The translations under genes and the position numbers were made by a program. From Clusia tigrina (Eukaryota; Arthropoda; Insecta; Diptera; Clusiidae), in assembly GCA_920105625.2 (NCBI GenBank), contig CAKKTE020000077.1:1364001-1428000 (forward strand): DNA of 64,000 nt, in the 5' to 3' direction. The stretch's first letter is position 1. Each line of letters starts with the position of its first letter. Below are positions 1 through 11,563 of the stretch, in pieces. The notes beneath the pieces were generated by a model. The model made no database searches, was not told the origin of the DNA, and worked only from the letters and a program-made list of their open reading frames with translations.

Positions 1-1284
1 ATCAAAAGCTTATCGACCATTCAATTCGTCAACGAAAAAGATCGTCATAAGCCGCGACGTAGTTGATTGAAAATCAGATGAAGGCAGAAATTAATAACAA
101 TTTTTTCCGTTGCTTGTTGATTTAGAGCTTGAAGAAACTGTTGCCAATTCAGAGCAGGATACGTTACATGAACAGCTGGCTGCAGAAAATTTGCTGGAAT
201 TCACAACAACTACTGAAAAAGCTGAAACGCTCAGTCCGACTTTGTTCGAGTCAACAGTATAGTCAGAAGCCGAAGATGATCTAACATTTTTATCAGAAGT
301 CGACATGCATACATGCATTGAAGAGGAAGATGTGCGTCGTTCGACGAATTGGTAGTAAGCCAAGAACAAACTACAACTTTTGTGCAGGCGACGCCCTCAC
401 AGTTCCGTTAAAGATGCGCTGTCGTCTCCTGATGCTCAACAATGGAAGGAACCCATGCAAGATGAGTTGGCTTCGCTTAAAGAAAACCATACTTGGATTT
501 TAGTGAAGTTACCAACTGGAAAGAAGGCGATAGGCTCGAAGTGGGTGTTTAAAACCAAAAGTAGTGCTTTTGGTGAGTTGTTGAGTCAGAAAGCAAGATT
601 AGTGGTGAGAGGTTTTTCCCAGCAAAAGGGCACAGCCTTTGACGAAACGTTTGCGCCCGTAGTTCGATATACGTCAATTCGTCTACTGCTGGCACTTGCG
701 GCTAGGTATGAATTATGATGTTTACTTTTTGCTTCGCAAATTATACGTCCAGACATATGCGGTGCGGTATAAATCCCGGTAATGCGGTACCTTAAAGGAT
801 CCATAAATAAAGCATTATTTATCAGAAAAAGTCAGCTAATATTACTGGCTACTGTGACGCAGACTGGGCCGGCGACATCGATGGCGTTCAACAACCGGAT
901 ATTTGTTTACATTCCAGAAAGCTGCGATTTCATGGTCTTAGAGGCGGCAGCATACAATTACGCTTTCGTCCACAGAAGCCAAACTTATGTCGGTAGTCAC
1001 TGCGATTCAAGAGTCTGTGTGGCTCAAGCGCTTAGAACGCGAACTTGTTCCGAATCTATCGAATGAAATTGTGCTGAATTGTGACAATAAGAGCGCGATC
1101 TATATATCAACAAATAATTCGTATTCACCACGAACCAAACATGTGAATATTAAAGTTCATTCGTGTAAAAATTCATAACAAACAAATAAAACTGAATTAC
1201 CTAGCCACCGATCAAATGGTTGCCGATGCTTTAACAAAAGGAGTATCTGCTGCTAATCACACTTCATTCACGAATGCATTATGA
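1..1284 (+). pseudogene. Copia-type (Ty1) pol remnant, unit 1
   Basis: This is a decayed Ty1/copia polyprotein from the end of integrase through reverse transcriptase to RNase H. At about 440-715 the start of the RVT_2 domain reads through WVFKTK and FDETFAPVVRYTSIR. The RT core with the catalytic DD pair is then missing, and sequence resumes at about 782 with MRYLKGS, the copia stretch that precedes RNase H. RNase H follows in several frames (DADWAGD near 857, TEA near 975, CDNKSAIYIS near 1081). The C-terminal MVADALTKG motif lies near 1218, and the stop is at 1282-1284. Several frameshifts and stops make it inactive. The 5' part lies outside the window. Confidence 0.85.
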
Positions 1285-1379
1285 TTAGTATAATGTTTAT
1301 TATTTAATTTAAATCTAATTATCTTTGAATTTAATGTATTTAATAGTTTTTCATAAAATTTAATAGTTTTTCAGGGAAA

Positions 1380-1610
1380 ATGTTGAAAATTAAAAACTAT
1401 TAAACACAGCTTTTTATATTATACTATAACTCCTCTTTTATATACACGAATGTCAATTATAATGAAATTATAAAGCTTCCTGTTCCGCAACTGTCGTTGA
1501 AATAGATACACGCGTTTTTTATTCTTCTCACTGCAAATTAACTTCTTAAAAAAAATGGCTAGTATAATTTAATAATGTGCGAATTAGTAATTGGGTTCAT
1601 ATCATCATTT
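1380..1610 (+). mobile_element. Probable 3' LTR of the copia remnant, unit 1
   Basis: The sequence begins TGTTGAAAATTAAAAAC just after a purine-rich stretch (cagggaaaa), about 95 bp past the pol stop. That is where a copia 3' LTR belongs, and copia LTRs also begin TGTTG. Its right end is not defined because no paired LTR is in the window. Jockey sequence starts near 1611. Confidence 0.4.
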
Positions 1611-3379
1611 ATAATGAAGGAAGATCTCGTCTTTTAAGCCGTGAGAAGCTTCGAGTGTATTGCAGGACCTGGTCTAGCGAGTTCGGATGATGCAGAAGCC
1701 TTGCAAGTTTTTTTCAGTCAATACGTTCTTCTTTAACAGATGCAATGTCTAGATTGCGGTAAATACTTCTCAATATTTCTCACATAGCATGGTGCGCTCG
1801 CAATATTTCTTATATTCTGGACTGAGCTCATTGAATTTTCTCTATATTAGAAGAGCTAGCAGTCGACCATAACTGAGCGCTATATGAGAAAATCGGTTTC
1901 ATTGAAGCTTTGTACAAGAGAACTTTGTGTTGTATCGGGCCAAAATGTTTATTTGGCAAAAATCTAAATTTTTGTGCTGTTAACTTGGTCTGCTTTTGTT
2001 TGGCTTCTATATGTTTGCGTCAAGTCAGATGAGATGAATTCTAAAATAGGTAGCGTTGTTCAGTTTCTCAAAGAACTGCATTGAACGACTTCAGATTTAT
2101 CCTGATTGCACATTTTGTTAATTGATCTATCATTTATGGGGTTACCTCATCGTAGCTTTACAGTTCGTGTTTATAGGTAGAGCCATTTCTTTAAAACTGA
2201 ACTTTTCCTGATGGTGAGTTTGAGAAAGATCAAGATTTTGAACTGTGAAGTTGCTTAAAAGTGAATTTGACTTAAAAACAGCTTTGAGTTGATTCGCAAA
2301 GAGTTTGCTTTTTCAACAACGCTTCTAGCCCATTTCCCATTTTCAGTTTTAAGGGGTGATCTTGCGCACTTTTGATAAATTTACATGTTTCCCACAAAGA
2401 GTCATTTGTGTCCCTGGTTGGGGTAAGCTTTGCTGTGAAATCTATTAAACTTATAACCCTGAGGTTTGTAAGGCTTCTCTTAGGCGCTGATCAGCTGAAT
2501 CTAGTTTTTTCTGCAACACGGGTGATCGAGCCCTCTGCCACTCTTTTCTAATACGTCAGCGATTCAATATCTGCGGAAGTGACGGTTCTTTTAGAATACG
2601 AATATGAATTAGTATTCAGCTGTACGGCGGAACCAGTTGTGCGGTAAGCTTGTGAACAAGGAAGTCTGCAGTTTTTAACAGTGGATCAGATGGCTGCTAA
2701 AGTATTGACCATATTTTAGCCAAATGGTTTGCGGTTTGTTATTTTCATTGGCAGTGCATTTCGCATGGGATGTTTCTGAAAGTTAATTATAGCATGGGAA
2801 TGATGTGATGATAAATCGAATTTATTTGCAATATTGATTACAGCATACTATATCTGCCTTCCCTTTGGGTTTATCAGTCGAGAACTCCAAAGCGTATGCT
2901 TGTCATTAAAGTCTCCTACTGACATACATTTTGAGCCGAGAGAGTTCAGGAAATCACGAAATTGGCATTCAGTTATAGACCGATGCTCTTTTGTGTATTC
3001 TTCGATTGTATGGTTTTTTAATATGGATTTTAACTAAAATTCCTGTTCCACCACGGGTTTTACCGTCTGATCAATTTGTGTTGTAAAAATTATAGCCGGG
3101 TGGTTTCAAATAGTTCTTTGAGTTTAAATGGGTTTCAGATAGCAGTAGTATGTCATTTTATTTATTTATATTTCATTTGTTTGCAAGGAATTTTTAACTT
3201 CGTTTTTGCGTTTGCAAACACCGTTGGCATTCCGATGAGATATTTTTAATATGCGCATTTTATGGATAAATTATTTGCATCAACTGATTTTACGATTTGA
3301 CAATGTCTTGAAACATATTTTGCATGGTGTTCATGAATTGAGTCATGCTGCAAGATAAATTGGTAATGAGAGCTTCTAA
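1611..3379 (-). pseudogene. Jockey-clade LINE ORF2 remnant, unit 1
   Basis: On the minus strand this carries a degenerate Jockey pol with an internal deletion. The C-terminal RT tail reads near 1650-1830 with a Jockey-like HRDLDIAS stretch. RT sequence lies near 2060-2500, and endonuclease sequence (equivalent of LWSSRLINPKG) is antisense at about 2850-2960. Frames are broken throughout. The block is repeated at 7007-8775 and, in longer form, at 16583-19539. A Transib-like element is inserted at its right end, which fixes the order of events: LINE first, Transib second, duplication last. Confidence 0.75.
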
Positions 3380-3384
3380 CGACG

Positions 3385-4258
3385 CACAGTGTAAGATTTT
3401 GCCAATCTAGGGGGACTTACTGACAAAGTAAGTGCTTCAAATTCAATGATTTTCTGGTAAATGTTAGGAAAATATACCATTGTTATGAAAATAAAGACAA
3501 AAAAGAATGAAAATAGTAAAATCATCAAGATAACGGTTCTTAAACCGGTCTTAATGAAATGTACCGAAAAACAAACTTGAATCAATTACAAACTTGAAGT
3601 GATTAAAATTAATTCTTCCATGTTTTGTTTTGAAAACCATTTTTGTTTTTGTAAACCTCAATAGATTAATTGTAAGATTTGGAATAATGTGCTTTAATAT
3701 TTGCGCTGGACTATTGATAAAATTTACTTCATAATAAGTTAAAAAGTGAGTATTATTTCAAATATCTTATATTTCTCAAAGACTCTCTTTGACCTTTCAC
3801 CTCTACATGTGTGGATAAGATTTATGGAATGCTTGTTGCATAGGATTGAAATAAAAAATGGGATGTTGCAGGTCAGGACAATGAAGCAAAAGTAGCTGAA
3901 CGCAACAAAGAAATCTAAAACAGATTTTTTTAAAAAATGGGTCATTTAGTGGATATCCGAAAACAAAAACCGGTAAAACTAATTATGGCAATACAGCCAG
4001 AAGATTTTTCAAAGCCTCAATAAATAACAGGCTTAAATATCAATCTTATAAAAAGGTGTCGCGCAATACTTTCTTATATAGCAAGTAGATAACCTATTAA
4101 TATACATGCTTTTCACCTTTTTATCCAGTGTTGTTCATCTTGGAACTTAACCTCCGCATGGAAAATAAAAGCTTACAGACCAAATTTCAAATCGGTATCT
4201 CTTAGACTACGGCTGCAATGAATTAAGTCCCCCTAGATTGGCAAAATCTTACACTGTG
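3385..4258. mobile_element. Transib-like non-autonomous DNA transposon, copy 1
   Basis: An 874-bp element is bounded by perfect 35-bp terminal inverted repeats (3385-3419 and 4224-4258) that begin CACAGTGTAAGATTTTGCC. It is flanked on both sides by CGACG (3380-3384 and 4259-4263), a 5-bp target duplication. Termini of the form CACWRTG and 5-bp GC-rich CGNCG duplications are known hallmarks of the Transib superfamily, whose transposase is related to RAG1. Only short unrelated ORFs lie inside, one a 69-codon minus-strand frame at 3376-3585, so it would depend on a transposase elsewhere. The superfamily call rests on the ends and target duplication only. Confidence 0.8.
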
Positions 4259-4263
4259 CGACG

Positions 4264-4976
4264 TTGAGAATTTTGGATTATTCGATTAGCCTATCTCTAG
4301 TACTTTCGGAATACGATGGCTATCCAGCCAATATGTTTATCATTGAAATGCAAATTGGTTAATTCTTTTGGAGAGCGGCACTGGGTGTTCGGTACTGGCC
4401 GTAAGGTTCAGTACCTTGGAATTCCTCTGCGATATGGGTCAGTAGGTGTACGCAAAGCAAAAGTATTATCATGCCAGTAAACCATTTACACTATAATTTT
4501 ACATATTGTTTATTCAAAGCTTGTTTTATTTGTATAATATGAAGATATGACCCGTATAAAGTTAATCAGACGACTGTTCTTACATTTCACTTTCCTTTAC
4601 GTTAATAAATAAAGCAATCATAGTAAGGAAGGGTAGTTTAAATGGTGTCTTTCTCCGTTTCTCATCTATAATACTTATAGCTTATCCAAATAAAGGGTAT
4701 ATAACCAAAGAACTAAATCATGTTTACTTATAATTTTTTTTTGGGTTCGTTCCAGTCTGGCAGTTTTGATCTTAAGCAACGAAATATTTTTGGGTACTTT
4801 AATCAGTGTTTTGTTCAATATACTTGGTTTTGAATAAGATCCTGTCTGTATTAATTAGGTTTATAGATCTCAAAATTGAGGCGATAAATAAATGATGAAT
4901 ATGTATTTTTATATAGTTTATAACGTGAATGGAAATAAAATTACATTAAAACCAAATTCAATTTCTTATTTTCCAG
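4264..4976. other. Transib flank and presumed intron, unit 1
   Basis: Bases 4264-4457 continue the host sequence of the Transib insertion and match 20423-20630 in the third copy. I could not assign them to a gene. From about 4458 the sequence is AT-rich with no coding signal and ends in a pyrimidine-rich tract and AG just before 4977, as expected of an intron 3' end. It is identical to 9660-10372 apart from a few substitutions. Confidence 0.5.
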
Positions 4977-5244
4977 TAACTAAGCAATATTCTTATATAC
5001 CAGAATTAAAACTACACATATTAAGAGCAGAAAAATATAACGGAATGGTTCGTTTATTAAAACCAGGATGTCGAACAATAATATTAATTACGGACTTACC
5101 AACTCGTGCGAAGCTAATTCCTCCCTTTCATCAATCTATTTGGCCCTATAGAAAATCAAAAACATTAATATTTGGTCACATGCTTATAGAAAAGGGGCTC
5201 GCATGGTATTCTGAATTATTGCGGTTGTCACTATATGAGTCCAA
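4977..5244 (+). pseudogene. Truncated duplicate of the DNAJC16-like exon
   Basis: This is the first 268 bases of the exon described at 10373-10755, with the same upstream acceptor-like AG. It breaks at 5244/5245, where the frame runs into copia integrase sequence and ends at a stop at 5351-5353. The donor site and the conserved C-terminal half of the exon are absent. One codon differs by two adjacent bases (ATA here, GAA in the intact copy), replacing a glutamate with isoleucine. The copy is therefore a by-product of duplication A. It could not supply a normal transcript. Confidence 0.7.
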
Positions 5245-6680
5245 TGAAGCATGTAGTCCTCATGAGATATGGTCAGGGGAAAAGCCAAATTTAAAAATTT
5301 ACGCGTTTTTGGCTGTAAAGCGATGGTGCCAAACGAGTAACGCACCTAATTAGACGCTAAATCGATTGAATATATTTTAGTTGGGTATAGCTGTGAATCA
5401 AAAGCTTATCGACCATTCAATTCGTCAACGAAAAAGATCGTCATAAGCCGCGACGTAGTTGATTGAAAATCAGATGAAGGCAGAAATTAATAACAATTTT
5501 TTCCGTTGCTTGTTGATTTAGAGCTTGAAGAAACTGTTGCCAATTCAGAGCAGGATACGTTACATGAACAGCTGGCTGCAGAAAATTTGCTGGAATTCAC
5601 AACAACTACTGAAAAAGCTGAAACGCTCAGTCCGACTTTGTTCGAGTCAACAGTATAGTCAGAAGCCGAAGATGATCTAACATTTTTATCAGAAGTCGAC
5701 ATGCATACATGCATTGAAGAGGAAGATGTGCGTCGTTCGACGAATTGGTAGTAACCCAAGAACAAACTACAACTTTTGTGCAGGCGACGCCCTCACAGTT
5801 CCGTTAAAGATGCGCTGTCGTCTCCTGATGCTCAATAATGGAAGGAACCCATGCAAGATGAGTTGGCTTCGCTTAAAGAAAACCATACTTGGATTTTAGT
5901 GAAGTTACCAACTGGAAAGAAGGCGATAGGCTCGAAGTGGGTGTTTAAAACCAAAAGTAGTGCTTTTGGTGAGTTGTTGAGTCAGAAAGCAAGATTAGTG
6001 GTGAGAGGTTTTTCCCAGCAAAAGGGCACAGCCTTTGACGAAACGTTTGCGCCCGTAGTTCGATATACGTCAATTCGTCTACTGCTGGCACTTGCGGCTA
6101 GGTATGAATTATGATGTTTACTTTTTGCTTCGCAAATTATACGTCCAGACATATGCGGTGCGGTATAAATCCCGGTAATGCGGTACCTTAAAGGATCCAT
6201 AAATAAAGCATTATTTATCAGAAAAAGTCAGCTAATATTACTGGCTACTGTGACGCAGACTGGGCCGGCGACATCGATGGCGTTCAACAACCGGATATTT
6301 GTTTACATTCCAGAAAGCTGCGATTTCATGGTCTTAGAGGCGGCAGCATACAATTACGCTTTCGTCCACAGAAGCCAAACTTATGTCGGTAGTCACTGCG
6401 ATTCAAGAGTCTGTGTGGCTCAAGCGCTTAGAACGCGAACTTGTTCCGAATCTATCGAATGAAATTGTGCTGAATTGTGACAATAAGAGCGCGATCTATA
6501 TATCAACAAATAATTCGTATTCACCACGAACCAAACATGTGAATATTAAAGTTCATTCGTGTAAAAATTCATAACAAACAAATAAAACTGAATTACCTAG
6601 CCACCGATCAAATGGTTGCCGATGCTTTAACAAAAGGAGTATCTGCTGCTAATCACACTTCATTCACGAATGCATTATGA
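5245..6680 (+). pseudogene. Copia-type pol remnant, unit 2 (with integrase tail)
   Basis: The same element as at 1-1284, but including about 150 bp of the integrase C-terminal region that lies outside the window for unit 1. HEIWSGEKPNLK (near 5260) and LVGYS (near 5377) match the copia integrase stretch where the GCKAMV-type motif and the ESKAYR segment occur. RT (5851-6114), the RNase H pieces (6178-6574) and MVADALTKG follow. Unlike unit 1, a glutamine codon upstream of the RT ORF is a stop (TAA at 5836-5838). Frameshifts and the missing RT core make it inactive. Confidence 0.85.
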
Positions 6681-6775
6681 TTAGTATAATGTTTATTATT
6701 TAATTTAAATCTAATTATCTTTGAATTTAATGTATTTAATAGTTTTTCATAAAATTTAATAGTTTTTCAGGGAAA

Positions 6776-7006
6776 ATGTTGAAAATTAAAAACTATTAAA
6801 CACAGCTTTTTATATTATACTATAACTCCTCTTTTATATACACGAATGTCAATTATAATGAAATTATAAAGCTTCCTGTTCCGCAACTGTCGTTGAAATA
6901 GATACACGCGTTTTTTATTCTTCTCACTGCAAATTAACTTCTTAAAAAAAATGGCTAGTATAATTTAATAATGTGCGAATTAGTAATTGGGTTCATATCA
7001 TCATTT
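6776..7006 (+). mobile_element. Probable 3' LTR of the copia remnant, unit 2
   Basis: Duplicate of 1380-1610. It starts with TGTTG after a purine-rich tract and the right end is undefined. Confidence 0.4.
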
Positions 7007-8775
7007 ATAATGAAGGAAGATCTCGTCTTTTAAGCCGTGAGAAGCTTCGAGTGTATTGCAGGACCTGGTCTAGCGAGTTCGGATGATGCAGAAGCCTTGC
7101 AAGTTTTTTTCAGTCAATACGTTCTTCTTTAACAGATGCAATGTCTAGATTGCGGTAAATACTTCTCAATATTTCTCACATAGCATGGTGCGCTCGCAAT
7201 ATTTCTTATATTCTGGACTGAGCTCATTGAATTTTCTCTATATTAGAAGAGCTAGCAGTCGACCATAACTGAGCGCTATATGAGAAAATCGGTTTCATTG
7301 AAGCTTTGTACAAGAGAACTTTGTGTTGTATCGGGCCAAAATGTTTATTTGGCAAAAATCTAAATTTTTGTGCTGTTAACTTGGTCTGCTTTTGTTTGGC
7401 TTCTATATGTTTGCGTCAAGTCAGATGAGATGAATTCTAAAATAGGTAGCGTTGTTCAGTTTCTCAAAGAACTGCATTGAACGACTTCAGATTTATCCTG
7501 ATTGCACATTTTGTTAATTGATCTATCATTTATGGGGTTACCTCATCGTAGCTTTACAGTTCGTGTTTATAGGTAGAGCCATTTCTTTAAAACTGAACTT
7601 TTCCTGATGGTGAGTTTGAGAAAGATCAAGATTTTGAACTGTGAAGTTGCTTAAAAGTGAATTTGACTTAAAAACAGCTTTGAGTTGATTCGCAAAGAGT
7701 TTGCTTTTTCAACAACGCTTCTAGCCCATTTCCCATTTTCAGTTTTAAGGGGTGATCTTGCGCACTTTTGATAAATTTACATGTTTCCCACAAAGAGTCA
7801 TTTGTGTCCCTGGTTGGGGTAAGCTTTGCTGTGAAATCTATTAAACTTATAACCCTGAGGTTTGTAAGGCTTCTCTTAGGCGCTGATCAGCTGAATCTAG
7901 TTTTTTCTGCAACACGGGTGATCGAGCCCTCTGCCACTCTTTTCTAATACGTCAGCGATTCAATATCTGCGGAAGTGACGGTTCTTTTAGAATACGAATA
8001 TGAATTAGTATTCAGCTGTACGGCGGAACCAGTTGTGCGGTAAGCTTGTGAACAAGGAAGTCTGCAGTTTTTAACAGTGGATCAGATGGCTGCTAAAGTA
8101 TTGACCATATTTTAGCCAAATGGTTTGCGGTTTGTTATTTTCATTGGCAGTGCATTTCGCATGGGATGTTTCTGAAAGTTAATTATAGCATGGGAATGAT
8201 GTGATGATAAATCGAATTTATTTGCAATATTGATTACAGCATACTATATCTGCCTTCCCTTTGGGTTTATCAGTCGAGAACTCCAAAGCGTATGCTTGTC
8301 ATTAAAGTCTCCTACTGACATACATTTTGAGCCGAGAGAGTTCAGGAAATCAAGAAATTGGCATTCAGTTATAGACCGATGCTCTTTTGTGTATTCTTCG
8401 ATTGTATGGTTTTTTAATATGGATTTTAACTAAAATTCCTGTTCCACCACGGGTTTTACCGTCTGATCAATTTGTGTTGTAAAAATTATAGCCGGGTGGT
8501 TTCAAATAGTTCTTTGAGTTTAAATGGGTTTCAGATAGCAGTAGTATGTCATTTTATTTATTTATATTTCATTTGTTTGCAAGGAATTTTTAACTTCGTT
8601 TTTGCGTTTGCAAACACCGTTGGCATTCCGATGAGATATTTTTAATATGCGCATTTTATGGATAAATTATTTGCATCAACTGATTTTACGATTTGACAAT
8701 GTCTTGAAACATATTTTGCATGGTGTTCATGAATTGAGTCATGCTGCAAGATAAATTGGTAATGAGAGCTTCTAA
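7007..8775 (-). pseudogene. Jockey-clade LINE ORF2 remnant, unit 2
   Basis: Duplicate of 1611-3379 at the constant offset, with the same broken RT tail and endonuclease pieces on the minus strand. The few substitutions (for example at 8352) add nothing to function. Confidence 0.75.
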
Positions 8776-8780
8776 CGACG

Positions 8781-9654
8781 CACAGTGTAAGATTTTGCCA
8801 ATCTAGGGGGACTTACTGACAAAGTAAGTGCTTCAAATTCAATGATTTTCTGGTAAATGTTAGGAAAATATACCATTGTTATGAAAATAAAGACAAAAAA
8901 GAATGAAAATAGTAAAATCATCAAGATAACGGTTCTTAAACCGGTCTTAATGAAATGTACCGAAAAACAAACTTGAATCAATTACAAACTTGAAGTGATT
9001 AAAATTAATTCTTCCATGTTTTGTTTTGAAATCCATTTTTGTTTTTGTAAACCTCAATAGATTAATTGTAAGATTTGGAATAATGTGCTTTAATATTTGC
9101 GCTGGACTATTGATAAAATTTACTTCATAATAAGTTAAAAAGTGAGTATTATTTCAAATATCTTATATTTCTCAAAGACTCTCTTTGACCTTTCACCTCT
9201 ACATGTGTGGATAAGATTTATGGAATGCTTGTTGCATAGGATTGAAATAAAAAATGGGATGTTGCAGGTCAGGACAATGAAGCAAAAGTAGCTGAACGCA
9301 ACAAAGAAATCTAAAACAGATTTTTTTTAAAAATGGGTCATTTAGTGGATATCCGAAAACAAAAACCGGTAAAACTAATTATGGCAATACAGCCAGAAGA
9401 TTTTTCAAAGCCACAATAAATAACAGGCTTAAATATCAATCTTATAAAAAGGTGTCGCGCAATACTTTCTTATATAGCAAGTAGATAACCTATTAATATA
9501 CATGCTTTTCACCTTTTTATCCAGTGTTGTTCATCTTGGAACTTAACCTCCGCATGGAAAATAAAAGCTTACAGACCAAATTTCAAATCGGTATCTCTTA
9601 GACTACGGCTGCAATGAATTAAGTCCCCCTAGATTGGCAAAATCTTACACTGTG
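8781..9654. mobile_element. Transib-like non-autonomous DNA transposon, copy 2
   Basis: The 874-bp duplicate of copy 1, with the same 35-bp inverted ends (8781-8815 and 9620-9654) and CGACG target duplications at 8776-8780 and 9655-9659. The flanks are identical, so it arose by segmental duplication and not by a second insertion. Confidence 0.8.
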
Positions 9655-9659
9655 CGACG

Positions 9660-10372
9660 TTGAGAATTTTGGATTATTCGATTAGCCTATCTCTAGTACT
9701 TTCGGAATACGATGGCTATCCAGCCAATATGTTTATCATTGAAATGCAAATTGGTTAATTCTTTTGGAGAGCGGCACTGGGTGTTCGGTACTGGCCGTAA
9801 GGTTCAGTACCTTGGAATTCCTCTGCGATATGGGTCAGTAGGTGTACGCAAAGCAAAAGTATTATCATGCCAGTAAACCATTTACACTATAATTTTACAT
9901 ATTGTTTATTCAAAGCTTGTTTTATTTGTATAATATGAAGATATGACCCGTATAAAGTTAATCAGACGACTGTTCTTACATTTCAATTTCCTTTACGTTA
10001 ATAAATAAAGCAATCATAGTAAGGAAGGGTAGTTTAAATGGTGTCTTTCTCCATTTCTCATCTATAATACTTATAGCTTATCCAAATAAAGGGTATATAA
10101 CCAAAGAACTAAATCATGTTTACTTATAATTTTTTTTTGGGTTCGTTCCAGTCTGGCAGTTTTGATCTTAAGCAACGAAATATTTTTGGGTACTTTAATC
10201 AGTGTTTTGTTCAATATACTTGGTTTTGAATAAGATCCTGTCTGTATTAATTAGGTTTATAGATCTCAAAATTGAGGCGATAAATAAATGATGAATATGT
10301 ATTTTTATATAGTTTATAACGTGAATGGAAATAAAATTACATTAAAACCAAATTCAATTTCTTATTTTCCAG
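9660..10372. other. Transib flank and presumed intron, unit 2
   Basis: AT-rich sequence ending in a pyrimidine tract (caatttcttattttccag, 10355-10372) that makes a good 3' splice site for the exon at 10373. No gene is visible in it. An in-frame ATG at 10288 lies in this presumed intron and is probably not a real start. Confidence 0.5.
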
Positions 10373-10755
10373 TAACTAAGCAATATTCTTATATACCAGA
10401 ATTAAAACTACACGAATTAAGAGCAGAAAAATATAACGGAATGGTTCGTTTATTAAAACCAGGATGTCGAACAATAATATTAATTACGGACTTACCAACT
10501 CGTGCGAAGCTAATTCCTCCCTTTCATCAATCTATTTGGCCCTATAGAAAATCAAAAACATTAATATTTGGTCACATGCTTATAGAAAAAGGGCTCGCAT
10601 GGTATTCTGAATTATTGCGGTTGTCACTATATGAGTCCAAAAACTTGCAAATTAATCCAAGAAACTGTGTTGGTACAGTGATTGCTTTGAACGGCCATCG
10701 AAAGTACTTCTGCATGTACCACGCTAAACATCCAGAAACATCTCGCGGTGCGAAG
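10373..10755 (+). CDS. Internal exon of a DNAJC16-like host gene
   Basis: A 383-bp open exon lies between an acceptor (tttccag at 10366-10372) and a donor (AAG|gtaatt at 10755/10756). It begins in phase 1 and ends on a codon boundary. The peptide includes LLKPGCRTIILITDL, a middle block with WYSELL, and TVIALNGHRKYFCMYH. I recall the same order (LKPG, then ALNGHKKYFC) in the C-terminal half of DNAJC16, an ER-associated J-domain protein with thioredoxin-like regions. Its Drosophila counterpart is, I believe, l(3)80Fg, a heterochromatic gene. The J domain itself is not in the window, and neighbouring exons must lie outside or beyond the nearby transposons. A reading through the donor stops at 10813-10815. 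The family call is from memory. Confidence 0.55.
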
Positions 10756-11308
10756 GTAATTATTTATTATTTTAGATTAGAGTCATATTGTATTGAATTA
10801 AAGCTTGGTATTTAGTTAAACGAAGACAACCTATTTCCCTCCGATTTAAAGTCTGTACGATAACTGTTTTTTTTTTGTTGAATTATTATTATATTATTTG
10901 TATTATATTACTCTTTTAAATTGTATTTAAAACATTTTACAGCCTAAAGTTGAAAAGTTGAAAACAGATCTAATACAAATTTTTAAATGACAGTATAATT
11001 TTTCCCCTAACTTATATAAAAATATCTACTAGCAAACAAAGAATGTGCAAACTAACAATAGTCTAGTTAATGAATGTGAATATTTACAGCTTTGCATTAT
11101 AAAAAGCAAGACTATAATTGGAAGAAATGCCACAGATACCACCAGCGTACGAAACGACTTTTAGAACGTGCCTGAAGATCAGTAGTTTGGCACTCAAAAC
11201 AGGATGAATGACTCATAAGAGACGCAATATTCGCAGAAATATATAAAAAAAACAAATTATTGATACCATTATTAGAACAAATCTAGTTATCGTCGATTCT
11301 CTAAAACG
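10756..11308 (+). other. Presumed intron or flank of the DNAJC16-like exon
   Basis: AT-rich sequence follows the donor at 10756. An acceptor-like ttttacag ends at 10942 and would give a 15-codon in-frame tail ending at a stop (10988-10990). This is too little to call an exon. No transposon family was recognised. Confidence 0.3.
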
Positions 11309-11563
11309 GTGAATCCACCAAAAATGTTCGGAAAGCATTTGGAGGAATTATTACCACTCTCAGTGAATAGTGTCGTGCAGCACCGAGATATACATGCTAC
11401 TAAGATTGTAAAGTCGACTGTCTTAGTTCGAAACCCAAATACACAAATTAAAATTGACAGATATGCTATACCTGGACAAAAAAGTGAATTAAAGAGAAGC
11501 ATATTTTCGGAACTAATTTTTCGGATCAGTCCAAAGTTTCTTAGTGAGCAACACTTCTTTTGA
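11309..11563 (+). CDS. Unidentified 84-codon ORF
   Basis: This ORF has less AT bias than its surroundings and reads MFGKHLEELLPLSVNSVVQH near its start. The frame is open upstream to about 11290, and a 100-codon frame overlaps on the minus strand (11287-11589). I do not recognise a domain. There is no signal peptide or membrane segment on the plus strand. It could be another exon of the flanking host gene, a transposon fragment or chance. The even codon composition and lack of homopolymers make me list it, with low confidence that it is a gene. Confidence 0.25.
   Translation: MNPPKMFGKHLEELLPLSVNSVVQHRDIHATKIVKSTVLVRNPNTQIKIDRYAIPGQKSELKRSIFSELIFRISPKFLSEQHFF

Larger units (their letters stand above)
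1..10640. repeat. Tandem duplication A, two 5,396-bp units
   Basis: Bases 1-5244 recur at 5397-10640 with a constant offset of 5,396. I saw only about ten scattered substitutions, for example a glutamine codon at 437-442 that is a stop at 5833-5838. The internal junction is at 5244/5245, where the DNAJC16-like exon is cut and copia integrase sequence begins. The left unit starts before the window. Past 10640 the exon continues normally, so unit 2 keeps the original right flank. The unit carries a copia remnant, a Jockey remnant, a Transib-like element and intron plus exon sequence. It could be a recent genomic duplication or a misjoined pair of haplotypes. Confidence 0.95.

Noticed and set aside
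91..369. 92-codon serine-rich minus ORF, repeated at 5487-5765
   Set aside because: Antisense shadow of the copia integrase/RT linker, with low complexity and no motif.
3385..4258. Possible V(D)J-like recombination signal at the Transib ends
   Set aside because: Only the heptamer matches. No nonamer stands at 12 or 23 bp, so it is a transposon end and not a recombination signal.
10288..10372. ATG at 10288 as the start of the DNAJC16-like protein
   Set aside because: The first 28 codons are AT-rich and lie before a strong acceptor, so the ORF start is an intron read-through.
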